This document shows positions 35,091 to 46,349 of a DNA stretch of 64,000 bases, in pieces. Location of the stretch: NCBI GenBank assembly GCA_029964075.1, contig CM057149.1, forward strand, positions 26,860,197-26,924,196, in the 5' to 3' direction. The notes below the pieces were generated by a model. It did not search any database. It saw nothing but the letters and a program-made list of their open reading frames with translations, and had not been told where the DNA came from. This DNA comes from Patiria pectinifera (lineage: Eukaryota > Echinodermata > Asteroidea > Valvatida > Asterinidae). The position numbers were made by a program, and so were the translations under genes. Within the stretch, counting starts at the first letter, position 1. Every line of letters starts with the position of its first letter.

Positions 35091-35679
35091 AGTTTTCACA
35101 GCGCGTAGCGCCGGAAAATTTGTGCTGCGCGACAACCCTTGGTCCGATTTTTATAATTTTGGTGTCTAAAGATGCGCAAATGCTCGAGGCTAAAAAGTCA
35201 TAACAGATCGGGTCGCGAATTTTTTTTTAAAGGCTATCGCGGAAAAAGTCGAGGGGACGGATTCCGCCCCCGGCCCCTTTATGGTTAATGACTAATTCAC
35301 AGCCATTATCAGACTAAGCTTGTCAATGACGGGTACTGAAAAAAAACACTGAAAACTCAAAAACATTTTATTACAATATCATATTATAAAACAAATATAT
35401 AAGCATGATACTCAGAATTTGGGAGTTTAATTTGCTTGGACATTATAAATGTAGGTCAACATGTCTTAAATTGCCACTGTACAGGAAAAAAATACCTTCC
35501 TAAAAGTGTAACACAGAAAAGCAAAAAGCAGATTTAAATAAAACACGAGTGAGGCTAAATTGTTTATGGAAAAAAAAAACAGGGTGCAAAAGAGGGGCAA
35601 ACTGCTAAAGCAAAGTTTGTACGGAAAGTCTTTATAACAAACCAACACCAGACACTGAGGACCAAAGACAACACAAGCA

Positions 35680-36250
35680 CATTATTATTTTTATTATTAT
35701 TATAATTATTATTTATTCGGCATTAAAAACACATACAAACAACAAACATTCAAAAAATATAAAAGCAAAAACCAAGAAAACAAAAGCAAAAGCCAGGGGC
35801 ATATGCCAGGAATTAAAAAAAGTTTACCTAAAAACTGTGGCCCAAAGGCCTTCAATTCCAATACCTCTGGCTACACAAAGAATATATAAATCTATAAAAA
35901 ATGTATTAACAATATACACATATATTAAAAATGGCATAGTATAAATGCTAAAAAGTTAGAACTATAAAGAAGACAATAAATGGCATGTGGAGGAAACATC
36001 ATAATACATATAAAGATAAAATAGCAAACATATCAAAAGAAGAGAAAAACAAAGAAAGACGGAAAAAAATGCTATGCTCTGAGAGAGTAGATCATAAAGT
36101 ATGATATTAAATAGGCCCAAAGGCGGTTTGATTCTGATCGACTCGTCGATGGAGTTCCATAGCCAAGGTCCACGGAAGGATATTCATGTACGAAAATGTG
36201 CGGGTGAAGCAGGGAGAAATTATTTTGTGAGTTTCGTATATAGTGGTGTG
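35680..36250 (-). mobile_element. LINE 3' end fragment A
   Basis: On the minus strand, about 36190-36100 reads SFRGPWLWNSIDESIRIKPP, like the C-terminal G-P-x-x-W-N-S motif of non-LTR retrotransposon ORF2 proteins. The frame upstream is broken by a shift or stop. Downstream on the minus strand lies non-coding sequence ending at a TTA/TAA microsatellite (35680-35720), typical of a LINE 3' terminus. It is 5'-truncated and dead. Confidence 0.5.
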
Positions 36251-37084
36251 AAAAAAAATATATATGTTAGGTAGAAGACCATTGAAAAGTAAAGATGGAA
36301 ACTTATGAAAAAATCTTTTTCATTTAAATTTACAAAATGTGAACGATATATCAAATTATGGAAAAGCAGGGCAAAAAAGTCTAGATACTTAATGATCATA
36401 CGCTCACGTCAGCGCCAGAGGATACAGCCAGGGCTTTTTGGGGCCGGCTTTCCACACATTAATTATTGAAAAAAAGTGGAGAAAAAAAAATTGACTCAAA
36501 ACATTTTTGTCCACTTTTCTGTAATAATTTAGACAGTCATGCATGCTTTCATATAGTGTAAAATTACTTGAGAATTTATCATCAATAATTAAGACCGTTT
36601 TATAATTGAGATCTTCGTTAAAACAAAGTATTATAGAAAACAATATCAAGCTCACGTAAAAGTCCTATACCAGCCGGCTTGGAGATGCCCGGAAATTGAA
36701 TTGTGACCTTTATGCGCAAAACTTACATGGTCTACTTGTACAGATTTCTGAGTGCTTGTTTTTTTTAATTAAAGAGAGTGACTTTAATTTGCTTTTACCA
36801 GTGCGTGCCCAGACTGTATTGCAGTAACTTAGGTATGGCCAATTTTAACTGTTGTAAAATATAGAAGTTGGTTTTCAGTGAATTCCACGATTTATAATCG
36901 GTTGGTCCTCATGTTTACTACTTTCTAAATTTTCGCAATTCATTGATGTTTCTGTACAAAGACACTTTTTGCCATCTGTCATCTTTACATTTATTTAGAT
37001 ATCAAACTTAGGCCTATACGTAATAAATTTTAGGTTTCTCTCAAGATTTAGTGACGTTTTAGCATTGCTCCATTTAATTTATTG

Positions 37085-37410
37085 CTGGAGCCCCAAAAGT
37101 GGACAACCCAATTTTCCAATTTTCTGCTAGCAGAATTTCAGGTTTGTTGAAGTCGCACCATCCATTTAAAAAAGAAAATCAATTTTCTGCCAGGAAAATT
37201 GTGGATTTTACCTTGACGACTATGTCCCTTTTTACTTTCAGTCCACTCTCGGTCCACAACCAAATATCCACCGGCGCAAAATTGAGATTTTGAATTCTGC
37301 AAAACGTTCAACCCAAATTTTGGAGATTTTAAATTTTTATAGTTTTCCACTTTTTGGGCGCCAAGAGAGTGGTCAAAGTAAAGTTCAAATTTCTGCTAGC
37401 AGAAATTTTA
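37085..37410. repeat. Imperfect palindromic repeat with TTCTGCTAGCAGAA motif
   Basis: GAGCCCCAAAAGTGGACAAC near 37088 faces GTTTTCCACTTTTTGGGCGC near 37342 as inverted ends. The motif TTCTGCTAGCAGAA occurs near 37120 and again within a perfect 22-base palindrome at about 37386-37407. I cannot assign a family. Confidence 0.4.
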
Positions 37411-37629
37411 CATCTTAAAAACGGTTGGACTACTTAACAAAAGCCTAAAATTCCGCTGCCTAGCAGAAAATCTCAAAATTGAATGTCCCCGTTTCGGGTT
37501 TCATGGGTAAAGCCTGCATGTGTAGATAGCGAATATTGAGCATTGGATTTCTGTACACAGACTACATTGCTACAACAGCATTGTGTTGCTTGCTAAATGA
37601 AATTCCATGTTGTAATTAACAATAAAGCC

Positions 37630-38480
37630 ATACTGCGTATATGACAGTCGAGACATTTATTTCAATGTTGCCATTTTCTACACTATAAAATGTTACAATG
37701 CCGTGAAAATATATTATACAGAGCAAAATGCAATGAATTATGTAATGATGTATAATAATGTACATGAATCAGTACTAAAACAAATTCACGACACCATTAT
37801 AGGTATATGGTGAAGCTTCATGCTAACCCTAACCTATCGACAGACAAGTGAACATGACCGAGAAAAACAGCGACAGTGACGAAGGACAAAACGGACAACA
37901 GTCAGACCACGCAAAAATACAACCTATAGAATACACAAATTGGTATTAGACGAGAGCATACATTTATATTCAAAAATTATAACTAGTTATTCGAATAAGA
38001 ATTGAGTAGATGTGATCTAAGGTTTTTAACAAAGATAGGGAAGGAGGGTGATGATTTCAAGGAGTCATCTAGACTATTCAAATATGATGTACATGTACCA
38101 CGTTAAATAACGCTATTTTGAGACAATGTTGTTCTGTTAAATTGGACATATAAATTTCTCCTACTACTGCTTCGGGTATTATACAAATGAACATCAGATG
38201 TGAACATAAAGAAGGGGTTAAAACAAGTAGGTAATGTAGTGTTTGTAAACCTATACATACATTTACCCAGATTGTAAGAGTCTCCAATTCGCAAATAAAG
38301 GAAGGGTATGATCACGATAACCAGCATGAGATATTAATCGGACCGCTCGCTTCTGTAACATGAGCAGTTTGTTGCATTTGGATGATGAACCATCCCCAAG
38401 TCAAAATTGAATAATTTTTAAATATGGCAAAATAAAGCGTCCTATATGGGATTTAAATTCAAATATGTTCATTGTGAAGT
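37630..38480 (-). mobile_element. LINE 3' end fragment B (CR1/L2/Jockey-like)
   Basis: On the minus strand, about 38400 down to 37980 encodes the end of a LINE reverse transcriptase ORF in pieces: KLLMLQKRAVRLISHAGYRD followed by HTLPLF, then DVHLYNTRSSSRRN, then SLDDSLKSSPSFPIFVKNLR. The QKRAVRLI, HTxPLF and YNTRS motifs are typical of CR1/L2/Jockey-clade LINEs. Stops and at least two frameshifts interrupt it, and the 5' part is missing. The sequence below 37970 is probably its 3' UTR. It is 5'-truncated, as usual for LINE copies. Confidence 0.7.
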
Positions 38481-38884
38481 CGTTTGTTAAATGCAGGCAC
38501 ATGAATGTTGCTGAAATAGAGATAGATTTAAGGGTTAAATATAGCAGAGACTTCCTGTATTGGGGCCTTGATGTTTCCTGTGTGGATCCTTTACGTCAAT
38601 GACGCGCACATATTTCTATCAATAATATCTTTATTTTACTTCCTCCTCTTTTGTAAGTTGGGATGGGCAAAATATGAAATTACCAGGATACCGAGTGAAC
38701 AACAAAAGCGCAAAGACTTAATGCCTGCCATAGATAATTGGTTGTAACACAAGACCCGCTTTCTATCTGGTATACGTGTTTATTTGCGCGTTTACGTGCT
38801 GGAACAACACACCATAGAGGAAAGGTTCTCAAGGCCCCCCAGTTTTCGGTATTTTTCAAACTACTAGTTCTCCGTAATTATAAA

Positions 38885-39276
38885 CAAGGGCGGATCAAGA
38901 ACACAGGTTTTTTTGGGGGGGGACAAACAAAATTGTCGTCCTCCCAAAAAAACATGGATCCAAACAATTACGCGAGGGGTTAAAAACAAGTTTGGATTCT
39001 AGATGCTCTGTGGTGCGATCTGAGGCAATTTTTGACCACTTGACTTTTGACTACCATTTTTCTGGCGGGGGGGGGGGGGTCGTGGCATACTTTCAATGGG
39101 GACCATTGATAAAATCCTACAATTAGGCACACTATATTAACTAAAAGTGTACAAATGCACCCTTCTCACCATTATTTATTTAGGGAGACGAATTTATGGC
39201 ATTTTGGGGGCCTAGACAATTTTTTTTTGGGGGCGCTGAAGCACCCCCCAGCCCCCACCCCGTAGGACCGCCACTG
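38885..39276. mobile_element. G-rich miniature element, poorly preserved
   Basis: The left end CAAGGGCGGATCAAGAAC closely resembles the end of the element at 52237. The minus-strand right end CAGTGGCGGTCCTACGGGG is a related type. Both lead into G runs. The 8-base flanks do not match, so this could be two partial elements rather than one. Confidence 0.4.
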
Positions 39277-39544
39277 CCACATGGATTCTGAATAAAGATA
39301 TACCGAAATCCTCACCTTATAACCGAGGTGAAATAGAGCCCAGACATTGCTCTTCTTCCCTTCTTACTCAGAGAATGTGGCATAAAGTGTGTATAATGTT
39401 CGTGTAGAGGAGTAATGTACATACTTGATTAAACAGCGTCCATAGAATGTGCGTCCCACAGTGTGTACATTCGTTCTTTTCCCCCTCCAACATCTCGATT
39501 TTTAGTTTTCCATGCGGTTGTGTCCCCTGCCCCCCCCCCCTTCC

Positions 39545-39855
39545 CAGTGGCGCAGCCACGGGGAGGGGGGGGGGGAAGGAGGGGCCCCACAAATTGTCCA
39601 TGCCCATCCCCCTGGTCCACCCTCCACCAAAATACTGATACTGCCCATTTTCCTTCCCCAACCAAAAAGGGTTTTTGTAAGTTTTAAGGCTTACTGTTTA
39701 CAATTTCTTATGTCAATGGATTTAGTGCCCAACTGGGAAAGACTGCAATTTCACGTTTGCGATATGTGCCCCCATGATATTCTGATGCCCCCCCGTACCC
39801 CATGTGCCCCCTGTACGCCCCCCCCCCCCTAAAAGAAATTACATCCACGCCACTG
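39545..39855. mobile_element. 311-base miniature element with CAGTGGCG ends
   Basis: Both ends read CAGTGGCG inward (right end on the minus strand: CAGTGGCGTGGATGTAAT), followed on the left by a long G run. CCTTCC directly flanks both sides and may be part of a target duplication, although the flank is of low complexity. No coding capacity. Confidence 0.5.
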
Positions 39856-41599
39856 CCTTCCTTCATTACTGTTGACGAGAAATTTGTACTGCTGGGTAAA
39901 ACGAATTTGAGTATTGAATTTGATTAGTACATTGAATGATGACTCATTTATTGATAGGATGATAGGACAACTTGTTAATTACAAATAATTGTGCATTAAG
40001 ACTACAATTCTAGTCACTTATACAACAGTTTTCGTAACAAGTGGAAGATTTCATCTTGGTTTATGTGAAGTCGTTGCTTATTCAATGAAGTCCCACAGAA
40101 TTGGTTGCAGATAAAAAGAAAATTAACCTGGCCACCAAGTGGGGACTTTCTATCTTTTACGGGGCATGGATATTTACCCTGGATCATCATACATTTGACT
40201 GATAACGTATTTAAGTTACTTCCTCCATGGCTTTAGAATACTTATCCCCCCCCCCAAAAAAAAATTAACTGGACAGAAAGGGGAAATGATCCAAATAAAC
40301 ATCAGGACTTCCTGTGTTTCAAAGGGGCCTTGAGATGATCCCTGGATTATTTATGTCATCGAACGTTAAAATGTGCACATTACTGCTTATTTTTTGTATA
40401 AGTTTATTTCCTCCTTTTTGAGAGTAAATGGGGGAAAGCATAGACGACACTACCAGGACACTGATTGCGGGATCGATTGTGCGATCGATCTCAGTTTTAA
40501 AGTGTCAAACAGAACGCTGTCGAAACACGAGGCGTGATCACCCCTTTAGCTAGAAGTGTCTTAAGAAAACTCTTGTGTACGATTCTCTGCAAAAAGATGT
40601 ACAGAAAGGAAAAGTGATCCAAAATGCATCTGGAATTCACACATTGCTATAGGTGACCAGTATATCGTATACAAATGGAGCAACTCATCTGATTAGCATT
40701 CCGTGGACAGCTTTTAAAATGGTTTCTTTTAGTAAAACATGCCAAATTTCTGATAGCACGGATCAATTTCATTAAAAAAATCACACGAGTGAACGATTAT
40801 GCCCTTTAATGCATGTTTCATCTGTGTATCAAATTTAATTGCATTTTAAAGGGGGAAATTCATTAATCCAGATCAATTTTGTTTTGATTCACCACGTATT
40901 ATGGTGAGATTTCCATGAACTGCATGATTATAAGAATCAATCTTTTCACACAATATTGCATTGGAATCCGTCTACAATTTCTTTCTTTCTGTCACTTTGA
41001 CACTTCTCTTATTGACATTTCTTTGAAATAGCTGTTTAAACTTTTTCCCTAATTCATCTCATTTTCGACTCTGTTTTAGCACTCCAACTGCAGTCTTGCT
41101 AACCAACTCGCCAGTTTCTGTGAGCATTGGTTTTCTTTTGTAAACCAATGCTTCCAACTGAATTCCTGAACGGAACTTAAAGTTAAAGTTCACGAAATTA
41201 AATGAAAATCAACAAAATTAGCTAGCCTTTGTCATTTTGTTTGTCTTTGACGCAGGTCTTGCAGAAGACCGAAATGTTCGACCCGTTTATTTTGTTGACC
41301 TGTACTTTTCAGGTCAATCCATTGTGCAGTTTGCAGTGGTGTAATTCATTTTCACGAAACCAGTAATGCACTGCAACGTCCGTAATCTGCCGCGAAAGAA
41401 AGTTCACTGGTTTCAATTTATTCTGGATATAGAATATAAGTGTTGGTCTCTGTGTCCGAGTTCACATAATTGAACTTTCGGTTTTGGCTGGGGTTTTTTT
41501 CTTCTTCTTTTTAGGTTTTTCTTATGGGGGGTATTTTTTTTCTATTTTTGGGGGGCATTTATATCACTTGTAGGTTCTCCAAATACGGGACGTTAAAAA

Positions 41600-42260
41600 A
41601 TGCACGTGAAGATGACGTCACATGACCCATTATGAAGCCACATCACCTCATTTTTATTTACAGCATGTGTATGTCTATAGACATGTGCACACCAACTTTC
41701 AATCCGAATGAACTTGTACATGTTAGTTTTCTAGATATAGGATTAATATCTAGTTTTCTAGATATTGGATGATATAACCTTGAAGATAACGTCACGTGAC
41801 CCATGATAACGTTATCGTGACGTCACTTGGCAATGCACACATTTACTATGTGGTCTTTGTCTGTGCTAAGTTTGAAGTCCATCTGATTAAAGACAATGAC
41901 GTAATTGTATAAGTAAAACAACTTAAAACTGAATTCTTATGACGTCATCACGACGTCACATGTTTTCCCTTTTTGCTCATGTATCAATGACGTATAAACA
42001 AACCTATTATAAAAGGAATTTTTAATTTAGTATGTTCCATTCGTGAAATATGGCTTTTTGTTCACAGATTCAAATATAGTATTTTAAAAGTCACACAATG
42101 ACATTACCATGACGTCATCTCATTTTTTGCCTATGACACGTCCCTGTCTATACTTCCAAGGATTCAACCCAATCAAACTTGTATTTCTCCGGATATTAAA
42201 CTTTAAAATATGCACTAAAGACGACGTCACATAACACGATATGACGTCATCATGATGTCA
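41600..42260. promoter_or_regulatory. TGACGTCA-rich repeat block upstream of plexin
   Basis: Five perfect TGACGTCA palindromes (the CREB/ATF site) lie at 41613, 41818, 41940, 42110 and 42242, with variants such as CGACGTCA between them. About 0.01 would be expected by chance in this length. The block looks like degenerate repeat units: CACATGACCCATTATGA and CACGTGACCCATGATAA recur, as do TGTGGTCTTTGT and TGCGGTCTTTGT. It may therefore be repeat-derived. The last site is 432 bases before the plexin start codon. A role as a promoter or enhancer is inference. Confidence 0.4.
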
Positions 42261-42680
42261 ATCCTCTAGGACCACATGTGCTATGCGGTCTTTGTTTGGG
42301 CCAAGTATGATTAAGATCCCGGCCTTAAAAGTGACCAAATTCCCGCGTAAAAAACTGTGTACAAATGTTTATGGAATTTTGGGGAGAACAAGACGAAAGG
42401 GAAGTTAGAAGAAAAAAATAAGTGAGAACAAAAACAAAGGCTTTCCCCTCCTAGGCGGAAATGCCAGTAAAAAATAAGAAAAATCGTATGGAAAACAACC
42501 CTAGGTTGAGCTACAAGGAAATTATTGCCAATAAATACCGTCACACTCGCGCATACAGAAATTGACTTGGCTGTTTAGTGCAACGACTAAAACCAATCCT
42601 TTCAAATTCTCTCCGTTCGTCGGCGAAGAACCACACACAGACCGTGAACTCATTAACTGACCATACCGAATGGTAAAAAC

Positions 42681-45600
42681 ATGGCAACTCTCGGTAGAAT
42701 CGTTGAGTTGTGCCTGCTGCTCTCATCACTCTGCCACATCGCGGTAGCTGTGTCGCAGGGTGACTTGACAAACTACAAAATAGCTTCTTTCTCGTACGAG
42801 GATCCTCACTCCAACCTCAACGCCAAATTCAACCACTTCACCATCGATCGGGAATCGGGGGACGTTTATGTCGGGGCTGTCAATAGGCTCTTCAGACTAA
42901 ACAGCAGTTTTCATCACGAGAAGAACATCACCACGTACAACAACTCAGATCGCCCTGATAGAGACTCTAACTACAACAAAATCTTGATCATTTACCCTCC
43001 CCTGGGGCTGATAACCTGTGACAGCGAAAACAATGGTCAGTGCCAGCTGCGGAATTTGATGGATTTGTCCGTAATCATGAGCACTGTCTATCCCGTAACA
43101 TCGATCGCAGAGAAGCCTATTGTGGCTACAATTGGTCCTGGGCGGAATCAAAAAGATTATTTGTATGTGGGAGCAACATTTGATCAATCTGACCGTCGCA
43201 ATATCCCGTTGATTTCTAGAAGAAGGCTAAAATACGGTAGTGGATTCTTGGCGGCATCGAGTGAATATGACATTGTATTTGGCAGGAGATATCTCGCTGA
43301 TGATACAATTATCAATTACATCAAGGTGTTTTCTTTTCGAGGATTTACTTATTTCGTATCATTTCATCCAGCTGACCTTGCATCTAAACTCAGTCGCGTT
43401 TGTCAAGACGGCCCTACTCTAGACTCGTACACAGAAATCACCATAGAATGCAGTGGATCAGACGGCAATGTCTACAGCTTGGTGCAAGCAGCTCACCTTG
43501 GACCAACAGGATCTGAACTAGCGGCATCGTTGGGTCTCCATGCAGACGAACAGGTGCTGTATGCTGTGTTTGCCAAGAGCCAAGGAGCTCCGGGTACCAG
43601 TGATGTAACCATGGATCACTCAGCATTGTGTGTGTACAGGATGACTGATATTTTGGATGCCTTCAGAGAAGCAGTGCGAGGATGTATTCAGGATGAAACT
43701 GGTTCGTATGGATATGAGCCACGCACTATAGACTTTTTGGGTGGTTCTTTTTGTATTGGCTACGAGGTAAGTAAGTATTTTTCTTGGAATAAAGTATATA
43801 AGTGATATCTCGGATGCTCGAATACTTGAACAGTTTCTGCAGCTCCTTTGGGGTGAATAATTCGAATATTTGTTTTATTAATTCACACCATACACAATTC
43901 ACAGATGAAATCTTGATCCAGTTTGTCAAAACAACTTCAGAGAAGTGCACGCATATTGTAAAGGATCGATATAGCTTTAGAGCCCAAACTGACAACGTAC
44001 AAGCATGGAGGAATAAAAACACATGGTACAAGTCTGTAATCAAACTGTAGCTTTAGAAGATTGTATTTTAGTGGAATTTTGCCTCGATAGAAACCATCTG
44101 CTATACTGATAAACGTTCAAAGCTAACCTGGTATTGTAATTGTTGATGCTTCAGCGTCTTCGACAGCTTTTTCTTAAAGGTTAGCACCTTTGTTCCACCA
44201 AGGTGTGGATATTTTGACTATCCTACAAACAACTGTCTTTTGAGAGTAAGTACAATTCTAAACACTTTCTTGCTACCACATCATGCTAAAAATGTTAAGC
44301 ATATATAAACATGTTTACAAACTGATAGGAAGAAAGTGATTAGAATTGTGTTTACTCGCTAAAGATATTTTTGTTGTCGGCCAGGCAATTATCCGCACAG
44401 AGGCAATAATATAAGGCTACATTTGTCGCAGTGCCTAAAATTGAAAACTTGGTCCCATGGTCAATTTGACTTTTCTTGGACAATTACTCATAATTCTGTC
44501 AAAAAATATCAGATTTGGACGGTTAATGTCTCATTTTAAAGAGGAAATGCGTATCTTTCAAACCATACCTATATTATCTATGTTGGTTAGCCAACACATT
44601 ATACGTCTGGCATTCCGTTCTATTTTGTTTGCATTTTTTTGATACACACTGTATAACACATTAAATACATCCAGCAGAAAAACTCAAATATAAATGCTTT
44701 ACAGAAAATGATCCGGGGGCGCAATTTTTTTTAAGGTACGTCTTGCCTTTGTTCCTGTTTCTTCTACTATCAACTGGTTATTTAATCACTTTAAAGACAG
44801 ACATTAAAGTTATTATGCCCTGTTTGTATATTGGGGTTTCGCCTCCATGTTCGCCGCCCCCTTTACGTAAAGCTAGATCCACCACTGCTCTGGCTTGCTG
44901 TATCATCTTGACATCGCGTAGATCTGCTTATAGGATAAATCCTTCCTTCTTGTTTGTACTTTCGTTATAGATTCCCATTCTGGATCGCTATCTCTGCATA
45001 CCCGTGACCGATGATGCTAACAGAACGCCATTATTCAAGTACGCTAAGGGCATAGACCCCGTTCCATCCACGACTATTCTAGAACTGCCTGCTGGCACTC
45101 TCATGTCATCAATCGTAACCACTGTAGAGGAAAGTCACACCATCGCACTAATCGGGACATCGGGTGGAGATTTGCTCAAGGTAAATGTGAGATTTCGATC
45201 ATATTCCCATTGATCAGCAAGTGTTAGCTGGAGTATATTCGGGTTTCGCCTCCGGATCATATACTCGGCATAAAACGTCTTGACAAGGTTACTTATTCCA
45301 TGTTGTACAACATCAGCCAGCAACAACCATTAATACACACCGTCCAAAAACGACAACTCAGATAGGTTGGTCACATCCTTCGGAAGCCTATAGACGAGCG
45401 AGTTAACTAACATTCTATGCTCTATACTCCCCATCTCATGGCCGACACAGACAAGGTCGTCAGCGCCTACGCTACCCAGAGTACATTGCTAGAATATTGA
45501 CACAGGGTTTTCTGCTCTCCCCGCTAGAGATCTAGTCTATGTAGACCACGGCGAATCTATGATATGTGAGCAGAGTCGCCGATTAATATTAGGCAAGACA

Positions 45601-46349
45601 ACCGCCTCTTGACCAACCTCGTCCCCAGTGCTTACTGTATTTCTACCCTTGCTTCCAATAGTAAGCCCTGGATAGGAATCTTCCTTCCTGCATCCTGATT
45701 CGATACCGCAGTTGGCTAGAAATGGCTTTATATCGTGTACTTTCGTTGTTATGCACAACGTGCAGTACGTGTTTTCGCGATCATTCGTCCACGCCTTCTC
45801 GAAAATATTCATTTCCTTTCCAATTTGTTAATATAAATATGAAATGTGATACTGCATGTTGCCTCGTTAAGATCGTAACAGTTAATTTAAAATAAAATCA
45901 GGTTTTCGTAAGCTCACGCCATGTTCGCGCTGCGACGAATTGATTATGTTTTTACCCCAGACACCGCATACAATAACAATCACAAATGTAACGCACAGGC
46001 AGGCACCAGACTACTCCTCATTTGCATACGTGTTCAAAAATCTGGCACATGCAAATGATCCAATACCAGGGAGCAGGTAGTGGTGGGCGCGTACTGCTCT
46101 AACAGCCTAAAGATTTAGAAACTTTTGAGTTTTGAAATGTTAATAAACCTTCCCCAGAAAATATCAACTGATTATCGTGAAACTTTGTGACACATACTTT
46201 GAGTGGACTGTCTCCGCCTGCAGGTTCACGTGGAAAGTAGCACAACTGGTCGGTTGTATGAACGGGTTAGTGTTGACGCCAGTCCCGTTCTTCGAGATAT
46301 CCATGTTGACAGCGAAACACATGAACTAATTCTGTTAACGGAACAAAAG
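42681..46349 (+). CDS. PLXN: Plexin exons 1-3: signal peptide and Sema domain
   Basis: Exon 1 is unusually long (1086 bases, 362 codons) and encodes most of the seven-bladed Sema propeller, which binds semaphorin. Residues 1 to about 24 form a signal peptide with hydrophobic core LCLLLSSLCHIAVAV. HFTIDRESGDVYVGAVNRLF is the characteristic first strand region of plexin Sema domains. Later landmarks are LITCDSENNGQCQLRN, DYLYVGATFD, LSRVCQDG with DSYTEITIEC, and SALCVYRMTDI. Exon 2 ends TIALIGTSGGDLLK, the usual 'GT.DG.L.K' motif. Exon 3 has SPVLRDIHVD and HELILLTEQK, the last blade before PSI1. The cysteine pattern and spacing look complete for the family. Confidence 0.94.

Larger units (their letters stand above)
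34750..42680. other. Intergenic region between the kinase and plexin genes
   Basis: No gene is supported here. It starts with the kinase 3' UTR, for which I see no perfect AATAAA within 200 bases. It holds a fourth GGGTCA repeat (34985-35090), two minus-strand LINE 3' ends, several inverted-repeat or G-rich miniature elements and a TGACGTCA-rich block near the plexin start. Between about 39860 and 41580 I see only AT-rich sequence. Open frames at 39370-39830 run through C and G runs and are not coding. Confidence 0.6.

Noticed and set aside
39368-39832. Overlapping open frames rich in Pro and Gly
   Set aside because: They run through C and G homopolymers of a miniature element.
45537-45812. 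91-codon minus-strand frame in the dispersed repeat
   Set aside because: The second repeat copy at 1.5-1.95 kb does not keep this frame, so there is no evidence for a protein.
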